This document shows, in pieces, positions 1 to 6,900 of a DNA stretch of 13,663 nt (position 1 is the stretch's first letter; every line of letters starts with the position of its first letter). The DNA is from Desulfobacteraceae bacterium. Its GTDB lineage: Bacteria > Desulfobacterota > Desulfobacteria > Desulfobacterales > SG8-13. The position numbers were made by a program, and so were the translations under genes. The stretch spans positions 1-13,663 of the forward strand of contig JARFQH010000103.1 of NCBI GenBank assembly GCA_029287875.1. Reading direction: 5' to 3'. The notes beneath the pieces were generated by a model. The model was not told the origin of the DNA, made no database searches, and was given only the letters and a program-made list of their open reading frames with translations.

Positions 1-1
1 G

Positions 2-79
2 ACCCATTGCGACAAGGCCGTCGAGCTGGGGTATGCGGTTGCGCCGAAAATTCTCGGTGAGATTGCGCATCATCGCTAA
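2..79 (+). CDS. C-terminal fragment of an unknown protein (5' end outside window)
   Basis: An open frame runs in from the left edge and ends at TAA (77-79). It encodes about 25 residues, starting THCDKAVELGYAVAPKI and ending in AHHR. The composition (amphipathic, Ala/Val/Leu rich, GC-rich third positions) looks like a genuine protein C-terminus, and it is more protein-like than the first codons of the overlapping frame that opens at 33. The family cannot be recognised from so short a tail. If real, it argues that the next gene starts downstream of 79. Confidence 0.4.
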   Translation, partial: THCDKAVELGYAVAPKILGEIAHHR

Positions 80-1334
80 TCCGCATCCCACGCAAAGCGG
101 TTTTTGGCGGCAACCGGAAGCGCCATCACACGATGGTCCCGGCAACCCGAGGGTCTCCTATTTCCTGGCTTCGGACGACAGTCCGGTTGCCGAGAACTCG
201 CCGCGCTGGCACATGCCCCTGCCCCTTGGCCCTGCGGGCGTTGACCAATCCGGTGAACCAGTCGCCGGCGCAGTGGTGACCTACGGCGATTATTTTACGG
301 CGGTGCACCGATTTTTAGAAGGCGAAGGCTTCAGTGCCCTGGTCGGCGCCCTCAGAAAAAGCGTGGGGCCATCCGTGACGGCCGCGGACGTGGGCACCGT
401 TCGGATTTACCTGGAAAAACACGGTCAATTCTATCACCCGGCCCGGGTGGCTGTCGCGGTGGCAAACACCCGGTTGGCGTTCGTGGTCAACGTTGCCGTG
501 ACGAAAATCGGCCGATCCTATCTCAGAGAGGATTTCGGCAACATCCGGTTGCTCAACGACCGCTTTCCCTACCGCTTTCTGCCGCAAGTCTACTGCACAG
601 GCGAGGCCACGCTGCCGGGCCGATCCCGCCGACTGGAGATGTTTCTGGGTGAATGGCTGGACGGATACCACGAATTTCATCTCTCCGGCGAACCGGCCGG
701 AACGAATAGCCGCCTCGTCGTCTGGGACCCGGTTAAGGGCGCCCACCTGCTCTCGAAACAGCAGCGGGTCGATATATACCGGCAAATCGCCCTCATTTTG
801 ACGGCATATTACGACCTGGAGACATTCGAACAGATTTTTTCGTGGCACAACGCGGCCGGCGATTTTATCGTGAAAACCGATGGCGGGCAGATCGATCTCC
901 GCCTGATAACCGTCCGAAAATACGCCCCCCTGTTTGCGGATGTCTCCGGGGATGTTGACACCACCTTGCAGGCCCTGCTGATCTTTTGGCTTAACTTGTC
1001 GATCCGCATCCGGCTGGATCGGTTCGACGGTGTGGGAGAATTTGGCTGCGCCGATGACGATATGGTCGACGCCGCTCTCAACGGATTTTTCGACGGCCTG
1101 GCGCTGCAAGTGCGGTTCGGACGGATTCCGAAAGAATTGCCCGATTTGTTTGCGGGTTATTTGAAGGCGCTGGCGCCTGACGACCGCGACACGCTGTTGG
1201 AAGGGGTCGCAGGGCGCTTGAAGTGCCACCCATCCGAAAAAGCCCTGATCCGAAAACATCTGAAGCGCCATGGTGAGAAAATGACACAGGCCATCGATCG
1301 GTTGCCACAGGAGCTGATCGTATCCACAAGATGA
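33..1334 (+). CDS. Hypothetical protein, possibly a degenerate protein-kinase/APH-like fold
   Basis: This long open frame (433 codons from the ATG at 33) encodes a mainly soluble protein that I cannot assign by family. The middle has a kinase-like order. A beta-rich stretch reads RVAVAVANTRLAFVVNVAV. Next come a conserved-looking block, LLNDRFPYRFLPQVYCTGE, and a hinge-like EWLDGYHEF. A WHNAAGDFIVK segment then sits where kinases have the HxD...N catalytic loop, followed by IDLRLITVR at the metal-binding position. The canonical catalytic Asp/Asn pair is not clear, so any kinase link is inference and activity is doubtful. The start is uncertain: 33 overlaps the preceding fragment by 47 nt and has no ribosome-binding site. 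In-frame ATG 213 or GTG 276 (just before TYGDYFTAVHRFL) are alternatives. It lies directly upstream of the dsr promoter. Confidence 0.6.
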   Translation: MRLRRKFSVRLRIIANPHPTQSGFWRQPEAPSHDGPGNPRVSYFLASDDSPVAENSPRWHMPLPLGPAGVDQSGEPVAGAVVTYGDYFTAVHRFLEGEGFSALVGALRKSVGPSVTAADVGTVRIYLEKHGQFYHPARVAVAVANTRLAFVVNVAVTKIGRSYLREDFGNIRLLNDRFPYRFLPQVYCTGEATLPGRSRRLEMFLGEWLDGYHEFHLSGEPAGTNSRLVVWDPVKGAHLLSKQQRVDIYRQIALILTAYYDLETFEQIFSWHNAAGDFIVKTDGGQIDLRLITVRKYAPLFADVSGDVDTTLQALLIFWLNLSIRIRLDRFDGVGEFGCADDDMVDAALNGFFDGLALQVRFGRIPKELPDLFAGYLKALAPDDRDTLLEGVAGRLKCHPSEKALIRKHLKRHGEKMTQAIDRLPQELIVSTR

Positions 1335-1414
1335 TGCGGTTTGATTAAAGGCACACCACAAATTGAGTGACAGGCGGCGAAATTTTTATCATGCGATTCG
1401 ACAAACCCCATCAT
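1331..1414. repeat. Interrupted inverted repeat upstream of the dsr promoter
   Basis: The left arm ATGATGCGGTTTG (1331-1343, overlapping the stop codon of the upstream gene) is complementary to the right arm CAAACCCCATCAT (1402-1414) with one mismatch in 13. The arms are 58 nt apart, and the right arm ends 14 nt before the -35 box of the dsr promoter. It may be a two-site operator for a DNA-bending regulator or a long-loop 3' hairpin of the upstream mRNA. There is no T-tract, so a simple terminator is unlikely. Chance cannot be excluded. Confidence 0.35.
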
Positions 1415-1428
1415 TTGGAGCTTTTTTA

Positions 1429-1457
1429 TTGACAAGGACAGGCATTCATTTTATAGC
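1429..1457 (+). promoter_or_regulatory. Sigma70-type promoter of the dsr operon
   Basis: A perfect -35 hexamer TTGACA (1429-1434) is followed by a 17-nt spacer and the -10 hexamer TATAGC (1452-1457, four of six consensus positions). The predicted transcription start is near 1464, about 146 nt before the dsrA ATG. The sequence ahead of the -35 box is T-rich (cttttttatt), which could serve as an UP-like element. A strong housekeeping promoter fits the high constitutive expression known for dsrAB in sulfate reducers. Confidence 0.62.
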
Positions 1458-1463
1458 TGCCCC

Positions 1464-1609
1464 TTGCAAACGATGATAATGAAATTAATGAACCCACGGA
1501 AATAAAACAGGAATGTGAGAGGAGGTGAATTGAGGCGCCCTCCGGGCACGACAGCTTAGCGATAGAGGCATTAAGGTTAATTTTTCTAAAAACAATGGAG
1601 GTAATGAAG
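1464..1609 (+). promoter_or_regulatory. dsrA 5' leader with second ribosome-binding site and possible leader peptide
   Basis: The predicted leader is about 146 nt. It holds an unusually strong Shine-Dalgarno GAGGAGGTG (1519-1527) that does not belong to dsrA. A TTG at 1530 begins a 9-codon frame (MRRPPGTTA) that ends at TAG 1557-1559. The GGAGG at 1521-1525 is complementary to CCTCC at 1539-1543, and GCCC/GGGC (1537-1547) can form a tight local hairpin, so access to this site could be switched. A second short frame without a ribosome-binding site (MIMKLMNPRK, 1473-1505) precedes it. The true dsrA site, GGAGGT at 1597-1602, lies 7 nt before its ATG. Whether the leader ORF is translated is unknown. 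Confidence 0.35.
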
Positions 1610-2923
1610 ATGGCGAAACATGCAACCCCTATGTTGGACCAGCTTGAGTCGGGGCCGTGGCCGAGCTTCGTTTCGGACCTGAAGCAGCTGGCCGAAAAGC
1701 GGGCCAAGAACGCGGAAGGCGTCGAATTCCAGATTCCCGTCGATGTCGTCGAGGACCTATTGGGCATTCTTGAGCTCTCCTTCAAGCACGGCCGGACCCA
1801 CTGGAAGCACGGCGGGATCGTCGGCGTTTTCGGTTACGGCGGTGGTGTCATCGGACGCTACTGCGATCAACCGGAAATGTTTCCCGGGGTGGCCCATTTC
1901 CACACCATGCGCGTCTCCCAGCCGGGCGGCAAGTTTTACACAGCCGAATATCTGCGACAAATATGTGACCTGTGGGATTTACGCGGCAGCGGGATGACCA
2001 ACATGCACGGTTCGACCGGGGACATCATCTTCCTGGGGACTACCACTCCCCAATTGGAAGAAGTTTTTTACGAATTGACCCACAGGCTGAATCAGGATCT
2101 GGGTGGATCCGGTTCCAACCTACGGACCCCCGCCGACTGTATCGGACAGGCCCGCTGCGAGTATGCCTGCTACGACACCCAGGCGCTGTGCTTTACGCTG
2201 ACCAATGAATACCAGGACGAACTCCACCGTCCGGCGTTTCCCTACAAGTTCAAGTTCAAATTCGACGGCTGCCCCAACTGCTGCGTGGCCTCCATCGCCC
2301 GGGCCGATCTGTCTTTCATCGGTACCTGGAAAGACGACATAAAAATCGACCAGGAAGCCGTGCAGGCTTACATCGGCGGTGAAATCCCCCCCAACGCCGG
2401 AGACCACAACGGCCGCGACTGGGGCGCTTTCAGTATCCAGAAAGAAGTCATCAGACTCTGCCCCACCGAGTGCATGTGGATGGAAGACAACAAGCTGATG
2501 ATCGACAACAAGGAGTGCAATCGCTGCATGCACTGCATCAACGTCATGCCGAAAGCCCTGCACATTGGCGACGAACGCGGCGCCAGCATTCTGGCCGGTG
2601 CCAAGGCACCGATTTTGGACGGCGCCCAGATGGGCTCCCTGCTCGTCCCCTTCATCAAGGTGGAAGAGCCCTATGACGAAATCAAGGAAGTCATCGAGGG
2701 TATCTGGGACTGGTGGATGGAGGAAGGCAAGAACCGCGAGCGCCTGGGCGAACTCATGAAGCGCCAGGGTTTCCAAAGGCTGCTCGAGGCGGCCGGCATT
2801 CAGCCGGATGCGCGCCACGTCAAAGAACCGCGCTCCAACCCCTACATCTTCTGGAAGGAAGATGAGGTCGAGGGCGGCTGGGAACGCGACGTCAACGAAT
2901 TCAGAAAAGACCACAAAAGATAG
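1610..2923 (+). CDS. dsrA: Dissimilatory sulfite reductase subunit alpha
   Basis: The catalytic alpha subunit of reductive-type DsrAB is cytoplasmic and, with DsrB, reduces sulfite at a siroheme-[4Fe-4S] centre (a trisulfide on DsrC is the physiological product). The 437 residues equal the usual DsrA length. Cys177 and Cys183 (CIGQARC) and Cys221 and Cys225 (CPNCC) form the family CX5C...CX3C cluster motif next to siroheme. The inserted ferredoxin domain supplies Cys284, Cys303, Cys306 and Cys309 (CNRCMHC). The chosen ATG is the third of three in-frame ATGs (1595, 1604, 1610) and is the only one spaced properly (7 nt) from GGAGGT. It lies 15 nt upstream of dsrB, clearly in the same transcript. 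Sequence style (KFKFKFDGCPNCC, WDWWMEEGKNRERLGE) is typical of Desulfobacteraceae-like enzymes. Confidence 0.98.
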   Translation: MAKHATPMLDQLESGPWPSFVSDLKQLAEKRAKNAEGVEFQIPVDVVEDLLGILELSFKHGRTHWKHGGIVGVFGYGGGVIGRYCDQPEMFPGVAHFHTMRVSQPGGKFYTAEYLRQICDLWDLRGSGMTNMHGSTGDIIFLGTTTPQLEEVFYELTHRLNQDLGGSGSNLRTPADCIGQARCEYACYDTQALCFTLTNEYQDELHRPAFPYKFKFKFDGCPNCCVASIARADLSFIGTWKDDIKIDQEAVQAYIGGEIPPNAGDHNGRDWGAFSIQKEVIRLCPTECMWMEDNKLMIDNKECNRCMHCINVMPKALHIGDERGASILAGAKAPILDGAQMGSLLVPFIKVEEPYDEIKEVIEGIWDWWMEEGKNRERLGELMKRQGFQRLLEAAGIQPDARHVKEPRSNPYIFWKEDEVEGGWERDVNEFRKDHKR

Positions 2924-2938
2924 GGAGGGGGAATCACC

Positions 2939-4084
2939 ATGGCATTTATATCTTCCGGATACAATCCCAAAAAACCGATGGAAGACCGGATTACCGACAT
3001 CGGTCCGCGAAAATACGATGAGTTTTACCCTCCGGTCATTGCCAAGAACAAGGGCCAGTGGCAGTATCACGAAGTGCTCAAACCCGGCGTTCTGGTGCAC
3101 GTGGCCAAATCCGGCGACAAGGTCTTCACCGTCCGCTGCGGCGGGGCGCGCCTCATGAGCACCACCCTCATTCGTGAAATTTGCGAGATCGCGGAAAAGC
3201 ATTGTGATGGCTATGTCCGCTGGACCACCCGCAACAACATCGAATTCATGGTCGACAGCGAAGACAAAGTTAAGCCCCTGGTCGATGACCTGGAAAGCCG
3301 CAAGTTCGGCGCCGGCAGCTTCAAGTTTCCGGTGGGGGGCACCGGCACCTCGATTACCAACATCGTCCACACCCAGGGCTGGGTTCACTGCCACACGCCG
3401 GCCACCGACGCTTCCGGACCGGTCAAGGCCGTGATGGACGAAATGTTCGACTACTTCAAAAGCCACAGCCTGCCGGCCAAGCTGCGCATTTCTCTGGCCT
3501 GCTGCCTGAATATGTGTGGCGCGGTTCACTGCTCGGACATCGCTATTCTGGGCTACCACCGTAAACCGCCGATGCTCGATCACGAGTATCTCGACAAGAT
3601 GTGCGAAATTCCGTTGGCCATTGCGGCCTGCCCCACGGCGGCCATCAAGCCGTCGAAGATAGAAGTGGGCGGCGTTAAAGTCAACAGTGTCGCCGTAAAC
3701 AATGAGCGCTGCATGTTCTGCGGCAACTGCTACACCATGTGCCCCGCCATGCCGCTGGCCGACAAGGAAGGCGACGGCATCGTCATCATGGCAGGCGGCA
3801 AGGTATCCAACCGGATCAGTGCACCGAAGTTCTCCAAGGTCGTCGTGGCCTTCCTGCCCAACAATGCGCCGCGCTGGCCCGAGACCACGGACGTGATCAA
3901 GAAGATGGTTGAAACCTACAGCGCCGATGCCAGGAAATATGAGCGCCTCGGCGAGTGGGCCGAGCGGATCGGCTGGGAGCGGTTCTTCGAGAAATGCGAA
4001 CTCGACTTCACGCATCACCTGATCGACGACTTCCGCGATCCGGCTTACTACACCTGGCGTCAAACCAGCCAGTTCAAGTTCTAA
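2939..4084 (+). CDS. dsrB: Dissimilatory sulfite reductase subunit beta
   Basis: This is the beta subunit of the alpha2beta2 sulfite reductase. Its 381 residues match the family length. Cys151 (WVHCHTPATD) and Cys188, Cys189 and Cys193 (ACCLNMCGAVHC) are the cofactor-site cysteines, and Cys193 is the siroheme-proximal thiolate in characterised enzymes. A ferredoxin domain follows with Cys231 (ACPTAA) and Cys258, Cys261 and Cys264 (CMFCGNCYTMCP). The C-terminal arm (YTWRQTSQFKF) packs on the partner subunit in known structures. An AGGGAGGGGG ribosome-binding tract starting at the dsrA stop precedes the ATG. All cluster ligands are intact, so the enzyme is predicted to be active. No dsrC or dsrMKJOP lies in the window, so the electron-delivery partners must be encoded elsewhere. 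Confidence 0.98.
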   Translation: MAFISSGYNPKKPMEDRITDIGPRKYDEFYPPVIAKNKGQWQYHEVLKPGVLVHVAKSGDKVFTVRCGGARLMSTTLIREICEIAEKHCDGYVRWTTRNNIEFMVDSEDKVKPLVDDLESRKFGAGSFKFPVGGTGTSITNIVHTQGWVHCHTPATDASGPVKAVMDEMFDYFKSHSLPAKLRISLACCLNMCGAVHCSDIAILGYHRKPPMLDHEYLDKMCEIPLAIAACPTAAIKPSKIEVGGVKVNSVAVNNERCMFCGNCYTMCPAMPLADKEGDGIVIMAGGKVSNRISAPKFSKVVVAFLPNNAPRWPETTDVIKKMVETYSADARKYERLGEWAERIGWERFFEKCELDFTHHLIDDFRDPAYYTWRQTSQFKF

Positions 4085-4105
4085 ACCGACTGCTCGAAAC
4101 CGATG

Positions 4106-4138
4106 CGGGGGGCTCCGCACTTTAGTCTGTGCCCCCCG
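4106..4138 (+). promoter_or_regulatory. Intercistronic hairpin between dsrB and dsrD
   Basis: CGGGGGGC (4106-4113) pairs perfectly with GCCCCCCG (4131-4138) around a 17-nt loop, giving an 8-bp all-GC stem 21 nt after the dsrB stop. It is followed by tattctc rather than a T-tract. It therefore looks more like a 3' stabiliser, processing site or partial attenuator that sets the dsrAB:dsrD ratio than a full terminator. dsrD starts 23 nt downstream and has no obvious promoter of its own. Confidence 0.5.
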
Positions 4139-4161
4139 TATTCTCTGAAAAGGGGCCCATC

Positions 4162-4410
4162 ATGGAGTATGAAGAGGCAAAACAGAAACTTGTCGAAGCG
4201 TTGACAAAAAAGCTCAAGACCAAGTCGAAGTTTTATTTCAACGACCTGGCCAAAATTCTCGAGTCCAAACCCAGAGATGCCAAGAAACTCATCAACAAAA
4301 TGGTGCAGGAAGGCGTCCTGGAATATTGGTCCAGCGGCAGCACGTCCATGTATGGCATGCCCGGAACCGGCAAACAGGCCGCTGCCGAGCACGAAGAAAA
4401 GGAAGAGTAA
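4162..4410 (+). CDS. dsrD: DsrD, winged-helix activator of sulfite reductase
   Basis: The protein has 82 residues (the family is about 78). It carries the DsrD signatures SKFYFNDL, the recognition-helix region AKKLINKMVQEGVLEYW, the wing SSGSTSMYG and the tail GKQAAAEHE. The family has a winged-helix fold. It was long thought a possible DNA-binding protein and is now described as an allosteric activator of DsrAB; that knowledge is from the family, not this sequence. The start at 4162 was chosen because MEYEEAKQ aligns with known N-termini and an AAAGGGG site lies about 8 nt upstream; an in-frame ATG at 4129 lies in the hairpin and lacks a site. It is co-directional with dsrAB and probably co-transcribed. 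Confidence 0.96.
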   Translation: MEYEEAKQKLVEALTKKLKTKSKFYFNDLAKILESKPRDAKKLINKMVQEGVLEYWSSGSTSMYGMPGTGKQAAAEHEEKEE

Positions 4411-4486
4411 ACCCGACCGGCTTTTTGCTATCTTTGTTCACCGCTTTCCGCTGTTTGACATTCGCTGATGCTGCAGGCAGGATTGA

Positions 4487-5914
4487 TTGGTACTTCCCAG
4501 AATAATGATATCGGCTCTGCGGGGCGGTTCGGGAAAGACCATCCTTTCCATCGGCATCATCGCCGCCTTGTGCCGCCGCGGTAAGACCGTTTCGCCGTTT
4601 AAAAAAGGTCCGGATTATATCGATGCGGGCTGGCTTGCCCTGGCGGCAGGCCGGCCCTGCTTCAATCTGGATACCTTTATGGTCCCGCCAGCACGTGTGC
4701 TGACCTCCTTTCTCTCCCGTTCATCCCGCCAGGACATCGCCGTCATCGAAGGCAATCGCGGTCTCTACGACGGGATCGATATCGACGGGACCACCAGCAC
4801 CGCCGAGTTGGCCAAACTACTCCAAACCCCGGTCCTGATGTGCATCGACGCAACCAAGACCACCCGCACCATGGCGGCTGTCGTCTCGGGTTGCGAACAG
4901 TTCGATCGGGACGTTCCTCTCAGGGGCGTCATCTTGAACCGGGTGGCCGGCGCCCGGCATGAAAACATCCTTCGTCGAAGCATCGAGGCCCATTGCGGCG
5001 TGCCCGTGCTGGGCGCCGTTCCCAAGCTGAGCCGACAGAATTTTCCTGAACGCCACATGGGACTGGTTCCCACGCCGGAACACACCTGGGCACGGGAGTC
5101 AATTGCCGCCATCGCCGCGATAGCCGAAAAACACATCGACCTATCGGTACTGATCGATATCGCAAACCGCGCGCCGGTCCTCCAACCATTGGAACCGTCA
5201 ACGACCACAGACATCACCGCAGCCGACCCGACTGCGGCAGTCGATCGATCGGCGCCTCGGATCGGCATCATCAGAGATTCGGCCTTTCAATTCTACTATC
5301 CGGAAAACATCGAGGCGCTTTCATCCGCCGGAGCTAAAATCGTTTTTTTCAGCCCCCTTGCAACCGACTCCATTCCGAAGCTCGATGCCCTTTACATCGG
5401 CGGTGGTTTTCCGGAAACCCACGCCGAGGCTCTGGCTCAAAATGTGCGCTTCAAAGAGGAATTGAAGCACCTGGCCGAAAACGGTTTTCCGATTTACGCC
5501 GAGTGCGGCGGTTTGATGTATTTGGGTAAAGAACTGATCCTGCATGACCGCTCCTATCCCATGGCAGGGGTACTGCCGATATCCTACGGTTTTTCCAAGC
5601 GCCCGCAGGGACACGGGTACACGGTTGTCTCGGTCGACAGGCCCAACCCTTACTTTGCGGTCGGAAGCGAACACCGCGGACATGAATTTCACTATTCGCG
5701 GGTGTTGGAATGGGGAGAGCAGGACGCGGAACTGGTCTTTCGCATGCAACGCGGCTCCGGTATCTGGAAAGGGCGCGACGGCGCCTGTCGAAAAAACGTA
5801 CTGGCCACCTACACCCATTTGCATGCGCTCGGTACTCCGACCTGGGCCGAAGCGGTGGTCCGCATGGCGCGGTCTTACCGGCAGGGCACACCAAAACGTG
5901 AAGAGACCAACTGA
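4487..5914 (+). CDS. dsrN: DsrN, CobB/CbiA-type glutamine-dependent amidase (siroheme amidation)
   Basis: This belongs to the cobyrinic acid a,c-diamide synthase family. It has an N-terminal ATP-dependent dethiobiotin-synthetase-like domain with the P-loop variant ALRGGSGKT (residues 10-18), KKGPDYID (39-46) and EGNRGLYDG (88-96). A C-terminal class I glutamine amidotransferase-like domain has nucleophile Cys340 (YAECGGLMYL) and the late YTHLHALG (His444/446). The length (475 aa) fits the family. Placement directly behind dsrABD, with no other cobalamin gene nearby, points to DsrN, which is thought to amidate siroheme to the sirohaem amide found in DsrAB. B12 synthesis (CbiA) is the alternative. 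The start is TTG 4487, preceded by AGGA at 4479-4482. ATG 4505 is possible but lacks a ribosome-binding site. The 76-nt gap after dsrD shows no clear terminator. Confidence 0.88.
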   Translation: MVLPRIMISALRGGSGKTILSIGIIAALCRRGKTVSPFKKGPDYIDAGWLALAAGRPCFNLDTFMVPPARVLTSFLSRSSRQDIAVIEGNRGLYDGIDIDGTTSTAELAKLLQTPVLMCIDATKTTRTMAAVVSGCEQFDRDVPLRGVILNRVAGARHENILRRSIEAHCGVPVLGAVPKLSRQNFPERHMGLVPTPEHTWARESIAAIAAIAEKHIDLSVLIDIANRAPVLQPLEPSTTTDITAADPTAAVDRSAPRIGIIRDSAFQFYYPENIEALSSAGAKIVFFSPLATDSIPKLDALYIGGGFPETHAEALAQNVRFKEELKHLAENGFPIYAECGGLMYLGKELILHDRSYPMAGVLPISYGFSKRPQGHGYTVVSVDRPNPYFAVGSEHRGHEFHYSRVLEWGEQDAELVFRMQRGSGIWKGRDGACRKNVLATYTHLHALGTPTWAEAVVRMARSYRQGTPKREETN

Positions 5915-6059
5915 AACCTTTGGTCGTCGAGATTGCGAGCCTTCATCGGCACATTCACACTACCAGATAAATCCGGTTGAAAAACGGAACCGATCGTCTC
6001 GAAGAGCACACCGCTCGAGACCAACGACGACTGTTTCTCCCCTCCCGATCGATATTATA
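5915..6059 (+). other. Gap between dsrN and methyltransferase gene, with an inverted repeat
   Basis: This 145-nt non-coding stretch holds an inverted repeat: TTGGTCGTCGAG (5920-5931) pairs with CTCGAGACCAA (6014-6024) if one G bulges out, enclosing about 80 nt. Inside it, CGGTT...AACCG around 5974-5991 can form a smaller hairpin. I see no convincing promoter and no T-tract, so read-through from dsrN is likely. The paired region could be an mRNA processing or translation-control element. Confidence 0.3.
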
Positions 6060-6875
6060 ATGGAAATACAGAATTTTGCCGTCGAATACATCGCCGGAGC
6101 CCTTCACAAGGTCAGCCCCGCTGAGCTCAGCAACGTCCTTTCGAACCGCTACTTCCTCGGTCCCCGTCAGGTTCGCTCCATCATCAGAAGTCTGCTGACA
6201 GCCGGAGAGCTGTCTTATACATATGAATATGGCACCAGTTATCTGGATATATCCCTTCAGCGGCCGCTGAACGTCACCGAACGGATCGTTATCCTGCCGC
6301 CGGGGGTCGACTTAGATTCCGGGAAGTCATCCGCCGCTGTGCGGATCAGCACCGGTGCGTCCTTCGGGTCCGGCCGCCATCCGACCACCCGCCTGGCGCT
6401 GCGGGCTATCGATACGGCCGTGTCACTCTCGACCGCGCAGTTAGATGACAAAGACAGCGCCCTCTTGGATATCGGCACCGGATCGGGAATTCTGGCGATA
6501 GCGGCCCTGCAGTTGGGAATTCCCAGGGCCGTGGGTATCGATCCGGACCCTTGCGCGCGGGCGGAGGCAATGGAAAACGCCGTTCTGAACGGTCTTGCGG
6601 CACGCCTTGCCATTACGGATCAAGCCCTGTCGCGGTTACCGCACGGCGAAAAATTTACGATAATTACCGCCAATTTGCGATACCCGACGTTGGTGCGGTT
6701 GTGCGGAACCGTCGTCTCACACCTGGCAACTGCCGGTTCGCTGGTGCTCTCCGGGATAAAGAGCGACGAGCAGGCCTTCGTCATGGCGGTTTATGGTGAA
6801 AAAGGGTTTGCGTGCCGTTGGCAGGCAACGGAAAAAGGATGGGTCGGCCTCGTCCTGCAGCAGCGTCAATGCTGA
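6060..6875 (+). CDS. PrmA-type SAM methyltransferase with N-terminal DsrD-like winged-helix segment
   Basis: The 271-residue protein has two parts. Residues about 100-271 are a PrmA-like methyltransferase. It has the family signature FGSGRHPTT (102-110), SAM motif I LLDIGTGSG (135-143), an acidic end to the next strand (GIDPDP) and ANLRYPTL (204-211), where PrmA has its NxLxxxL motif. Residues 16-66 look like a winged helix: GPRQVRSIIRSLLTAGELSY, then YEYGTSY. Without gaps this lines up with the DsrD segment around KPRDAKKLINKMVQEGVLEY with shared P, R, I, G, L, Y, T and S positions. ATG 6060 is the only standard start codon in frame after dsrN, although no clear ribosome-binding site precedes it. 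Classical PrmA trimethylates ribosomal protein L11, but the different N-domain argues for another substrate. A Dsr component is an inference from location only. Confidence 0.82.
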   Translation: MEIQNFAVEYIAGALHKVSPAELSNVLSNRYFLGPRQVRSIIRSLLTAGELSYTYEYGTSYLDISLQRPLNVTERIVILPPGVDLDSGKSSAAVRISTGASFGSGRHPTTRLALRAIDTAVSLSTAQLDDKDSALLDIGTGSGILAIAALQLGIPRAVGIDPDPCARAEAMENAVLNGLAARLAITDQALSRLPHGEKFTIITANLRYPTLVRLCGTVVSHLATAGSLVLSGIKSDEQAFVMAVYGEKGFACRWQATEKGWVGLVLQQRQC

Positions 6876-6900
6876 CCGGGCCGAGGGCGGTTGTATCGGA

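Noticed and set aside
315..1361. 348-codon minus-strand frame over the hypothetical gene
   Set aside because: It looked like a rival for the plus-strand gene, but its composition (many Gln, Cys and His, no domain-like blocks) is that of a shadow frame, while the plus strand gives well-ordered secondary-structure patterns.
2120..4120. Very long open frame on the minus strand (666 codons)
   Set aside because: It lies wholly antisense to dsrA and dsrB, whose products are unmistakable. Its Val/Gly/His-rich, repetitive translation is typical of a mirror frame in GC-rich coding DNA.
4411..4486. Terminator after dsrD (CTTTTTGC)
   Set aside because: There is a short T-run but no stable stem before it, so dsrD and dsrN are treated as one possible transcript.
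5544..6059. Upstream extension of the methyltransferase frame into dsrN
   Set aside because: It overlaps dsrN in another frame and contains no standard start codon between the dsrN stop and 6060.
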